Origin: Lachnospiraceae bacterium
Lineage (GTDB): Bacteria; Bacillota; Clostridia; Lachnospirales; Lachnospiraceae
Assembly (NCBI GenBank): GCA_009774245.1
Contig: VSNM01000149.1
Coordinates: forward strand, 1-7,192
DNA length: 7,192 bases
Direction of reading: 5' to 3'
The position numbers and the translations under genes were made by a program. Shown here piece by piece: positions 5,093 to 7,192 of this stretch (position 1 is the stretch's first letter; every line of letters begins with the position of its first letter). The notes beneath the pieces are model-generated. The model searched no databases, was not told the origin of the DNA, and saw only the letters and a list, made by a program, of their open reading frames with translations.

Positions 5093-5195
5093 GTAACACC
5101 ATTATGTATTACATATTTGTATTTTACCATGTGTTATATAAATGTCAAGAAGAATCGTTTATAATGGTTGCAGAAACGTAATACGGAGGTGTAAC
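5093..5195. promoter_or_regulatory. Divergent control region with mirrored motifs, candidate ribbon-helix-helix operator
   Basis: GTATTAC (5106-5112) and GTAATAC (5178-5184) are exact inverted copies. Outside them GTAACACC (5093-5100) and GGTGTAAC (5188-5195) are inverted with one mismatch. A TATAAT at 5160-5165 may be the -10 of the regulator gene, although no good -35 is seen. Ribbon-helix-helix proteins bind short repeated motifs, and these bracket both transcription starts, so autoregulation plus control of the divergent gene is plausible but unproven. Confidence 0.35.
5121..5148 (-). promoter_or_regulatory. Strong promoter of the DUF6809-like gene
   Basis: On the minus strand a perfect TTGACA (complement of 5143-5148) is followed after 16 bp by TAAAAT (complement of 5121-5126), with TG one base before the -10. 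It lies about 50 bp from the gene start. It is one of the best promoter matches in the window. Confidence 0.75.
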
Positions 5196-5402
5196 ATGGC
5201 AGATAAGTTTGTGGTACGTCAGAAGAAACCCGACAAAAAGGAAGATAAGTCAATCGTTATGACGCTGCGGTTAGACCGGGAATTGCAGGAAGAATTTGAC
5301 GCTCTGGCGGCAAAAAGCGACCGCTCCCGAAATGAATTGATGTGTATGGCTCTGCGCTATGCCTTAGACCATTTAGAGTTTATCCCGGAAGCCGGAGAGT
5401 AG
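5196..5402 (+). CDS. Ribbon-helix-helix (CopG/Arc-type) DNA-binding protein
   Basis: This 68-aa protein has a basic disordered start (residues 1-18, rich in Lys and Asp), then the ribbon-helix-helix core: beta strand SIVMTLRLD (19-27), helix A ELQEEFDALAAK (29-40), turn SDRSRNE (41-47), helix B ELMCMALRYALDHL (47-60). Proteins of this kind dimerise and insert the paired beta strands into the DNA major groove. The start ATG 5196 follows GGAGG with six-base spacing (GGAGGTGTAAC). It lies divergent from the DUF6809-like gene and convergent with the recombinase gene. Its job is likely repression of its own promoter and the neighbouring one; a role in excision control is possible. The last codons form the left arm of its terminator. 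Confidence 0.85.
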   Translation: MADKFVVRQKKPDKKEDKSIVMTLRLDRELQEEFDALAAKSDRSRNELMCMALRYALDHLEFIPEAGE

Positions 5403-5420
5403 GAAACCCGGCTTCTTTTT
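5388..5420 (+). terminator. Rho-independent terminator of the ribbon-helix-helix gene
   Basis: GAAGCCGG (5388-5395) and CCGGCTTC (5408-5415) form a perfect 8-bp stem followed by five T residues. The left arm lies inside the final codons of the gene, so coding sequence and terminator overlap. Confidence 0.85.
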
Positions 5421-5429
5421 CGTGTACAG

Positions 5430-5466
5430 ACAAAAAGAAAACCCTTCCCCCAAAAAGAGAGAAGGG
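5430..5466 (-). terminator. Rho-independent terminator of the serine recombinase gene
   Basis: CCCTTC (5442-5447) and GAAGGG (5461-5466) pair around a 13-nt loop. On the minus strand this is followed by a T-rich tract (complement of 5430-5441). It begins nine bases after the recombinase stop codon. Together with the opposing terminator it isolates two convergent genes. Confidence 0.7.
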
Positions 5467-5474
5467 CATTGCCG

Positions 5475-7130
5475 TTATTCTGTTACCGCCGGTATCTCCC
5501 CGACAAAGTTATAAATGATTTTGATTTCCTGAAATTTCTCCCCGTCAATCTTTTTCACCTCCCCCACCAGAATCCGGCTGATAAGGCGGTTTAAGATACC
5601 CTCGTCCAGTTCCTGTATCGTGGCATACTGCCGGATTTCCCGGATAAAGGTACGGACATCGCTTTCCTGCTCATTGGAGCGGCGCAGGGAGAGGGTCAAT
5701 TCTTTTAGCTGCTTCTGGTTTTCCTCCTGTTCCCGTTCCATTGCCGCCGTCAGCTTCACAAACCGCTGCTCCGACAGGATTCCCTTTGCCTTGTCGGTAT
5801 ACAGGTTCAAAAACATATCGTCAATCTCCCGGTTCCTTGCTTCCAGCCGTTCCCGCTCCTTCTCCATCTCCGAAGCGTCCGCCAGATACCGCCGCTCCAT
5901 GCGGCTGCTAATCCGCTGGTAGAACGATTCCACGTCTTTCAACGCCATTGCCGCAAGTTCCTGAATATCCTTCAATACAAGGTTATATAAATCCCTTGCT
6001 TCCACTTTGTGGCTGGTGCAGGCGTTTTTTCCCAGCCGGTTATAGGTCTGGCAGATATAATACGCCTTGTCTATCGGCTCCCGTTCCTCGCCGGTAAAGC
6101 GGTTCTTCCCGGTTCTGCCTACTTTCTCATAGCGTACCTGCATGGACTTCCCGCAGGTGGCGCAGTAGATAATGCCGTGGAACAGGTTATAGAAGGGGCA
6201 GGCGTTCCCCTCCATGATGGGAGGGCGGCGGTCAATCAGTTCCTGCACCTTCTCCCAGTCCTCCGGGCTTACGATGGCTTCATGGCAGCCCTCAAGGACT
6301 TCCCATTCCTCACGGGGAATGATGTCATAGGTATTGGAGCGGATTCCCTTCTGGTGCGTCCGGCAGACAAGATGTGCGCCTTTGTAAAACGGGTTCCGCA
6401 GGATATGGCTAATCCTTGCGCTCCCCCACGAATAATAATTCACGTCACATTCCGTATTGCTTTTTACCCGTGTGATGGGGATTTTATCCTCCATCAGTTG
6501 TTTGGCTATCCGCATACACCCCCAGCCGTTTAAGGCAAGGTCATAGATTTTACGGATAGTAGGCGCTGTTTCCGGGTCAAGGATAAGGTGTCCCCTTTCC
6601 TCCGGGTCACGCATCAAGCCAAGGGGCGGCTGCCCGCCGCCAAACTTCCCCTGGCGGGAGCGTGTCATGCGCCCGGCAAGCACTTTCTTTGAAATATCCC
6701 GGCTGTACATATCATTCAGGATATTTTTAAACGGCGTAATGTCCATTTCCTGCCTTGTCAGGCTGTCCACGCCGTCCGTGACCGCTATATACCTTACATT
6801 GTGTTTCGGGAAAAAGATTTCGATATAACTGCCCGCTTCAATATAGTTCCTCCCAAGCCTTGAAAGGTCTTTGGTTATCACGCAGCCCACCTTCCCCGCT
6901 TCAATGTCGGCAATCAGACGCTTAAACGAAGGGCGGTTGAAATTCCTTCCCGTATACCCGTCGTCCACGTAATACTCGTACCGGGGCATACCGTTCTTTT
7001 CAGCGTAATCTTTGAGCATAAGTTTCTGGTTCGAGATGCTCATGCTTTCATTCTGGCTGCCGTCATCAAGGGAAATCCTGCAATAGAGGGCGGTTATTTT
7101 CTGATTCGATAGATGATTTTTCCTGCTCAT
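5475..7130 (-). CDS. Large serine recombinase (TndX/TnpX-type integrase of the ICE)
   Basis: This complete 551-aa enzyme is close to TndX of Tn5397 in length. The resolvase catalytic domain spans about residues 12-155: the nucleophile is S20 in YCRIS with R18 beside it, and the second catalytic block is DLSRLGRNY (88-96) with R91 and R94. The recombinase domain follows at about 165-300 (GGGQPPLGL at 164-172). A zinc ribbon comes next with C323, C326, C360 and C371, and then a long charged coiled coil (about 385-485), which in this family controls synapsis and direction. No lesion is seen, so it is probably active. It would cut and rejoin att sites through a 2-bp core (GA in TnpX/TndX relatives) to excise and insert the element. 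Start ATG 7128-7130 follows AGAAGGAGA. No separate excisionase is seen; TnpX/TndX types do not need one. Confidence 0.95.
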   Translation of the reverse strand: MSRKNHLSNQKITALYCRISLDDGSQNESMSISNQKLMLKDYAEKNGMPRYEYYVDDGYTGRNFNRPSFKRLIADIEAGKVGCVITKDLSRLGRNYIEAGSYIEIFFPKHNVRYIAVTDGVDSLTRQEMDITPFKNILNDMYSRDISKKVLAGRMTRSRQGKFGGGQPPLGLMRDPEERGHLILDPETAPTIRKIYDLALNGWGCMRIAKQLMEDKIPITRVKSNTECDVNYYSWGSARISHILRNPFYKGAHLVCRTHQKGIRSNTYDIIPREEWEVLEGCHEAIVSPEDWEKVQELIDRRPPIMEGNACPFYNLFHGIIYCATCGKSMQVRYEKVGRTGKNRFTGEEREPIDKAYYICQTYNRLGKNACTSHKVEARDLYNLVLKDIQELAAMALKDVESFYQRISSRMERRYLADASEMEKERERLEARNREIDDMFLNLYTDKAKGILSEQRFVKLTAAMEREQEENQKQLKELTLSLRRSNEQESDVRTFIREIRQYATIQELDEGILNRLISRILVGEVKKIDGEKFQEIKIIYNFVGEIPAVTE

Positions 7131-7192
7131 AGGCTTCTCCTTCTATGAACAGGGACACGATACTATGATAATACCATGCCCCCGCCATTCTT
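7131..7192. other. Sequence upstream of the recombinase, possible element end
   Basis: In Tn4451-like elements tnpX starts close to one end and reads inward, and its promoter forms only in the circular form. Here the recombinase starts 62 bp from the window edge and likewise reads inward. The stretch has no good -35/-10 pair for it. An imperfectly symmetrical A+T patch (GATACTATGATAATACC at 7159-7175) sits in G+C-richer DNA and could be part of an att site. This rests on analogy; the other end of the element is not identified. Confidence 0.25.

Noticed and set aside
5620..6533. Long plus-strand open frames (100 and 174 codons) inside the recombinase
   Set aside because: They are antisense to conserved recombinase domains and have no start signals or domain character.

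Overview
The window looks like Firmicutes DNA, most likely from a gut clostridium (Lachnospiraceae/Ruminococcaceae type). The signs are AGGAGG-type ribosome binding sites, extended -10 promoters, and short tightly overlapping genes of the Tn1549/Tn4451-like integrative conjugative element (ICE) group. These elements move widely, so the genus cannot be fixed from this sequence.

Layout. (1) Positions 1-1338 are A+T-rich: a broken HxlR-like C-terminus (about 52-177), a flavodoxin-fold NAD(P)H:FMN oxidoreductase on the minus strand (207-875), and a divergently transcribed intact HxlR regulator (988-1338). The two intact genes share a 112-bp intergenic region with facing promoters and look like a small redox-response pair. 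(2) Positions 1339-2839 are G+C-richer remains of an ICE transfer operon read on the minus strand: the last ~90 codons of a VirD4/TcpA-like coupling protein, two tiny overlapping ORFs (55 and 64 aa), and a truncated Maff2-family membrane protein. Two copies of a structured-RNA-like element lie here (1364-1540 and 2022-2199). (3) Positions 2836-4730 are an A+T-rich insert holding one intact gene, an AIPR (abortive infection phage resistance) protein. Its edges carry related inverted sequence blocks. (4) Positions 4731-7192 return to ICE-type sequence: a DUF6809-like small protein, a divergent ribbon-helix-helix regulator, and a complete 551-aa large serine recombinase whose 5' end faces the right edge of the window.

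Interpretation. The window appears to be a shortened, rearranged ICE that kept its recombinase and a phage-defence cargo but lost most of its transfer machinery, at least here: relaxase, VirB4 and VirB6 are absent and the coupling protein and Maff2 are truncated. The recombinase could still move the segment as an integrative mobilizable or cargo element.

The most interesting signal is the pair of ~180-nt repeats. Each folds on the plus strand into a small 5-bp hairpin with a 7-nt loop, a 10-nt linker and a ~150-nt rod-like stem. At eight base pairs the two copies differ on both strands of the stem and still pair, and the non-Watson-Crick pairs are almost all G.U on the plus strand. This is strong internal evidence for a conserved RNA antisense to the transfer operon.
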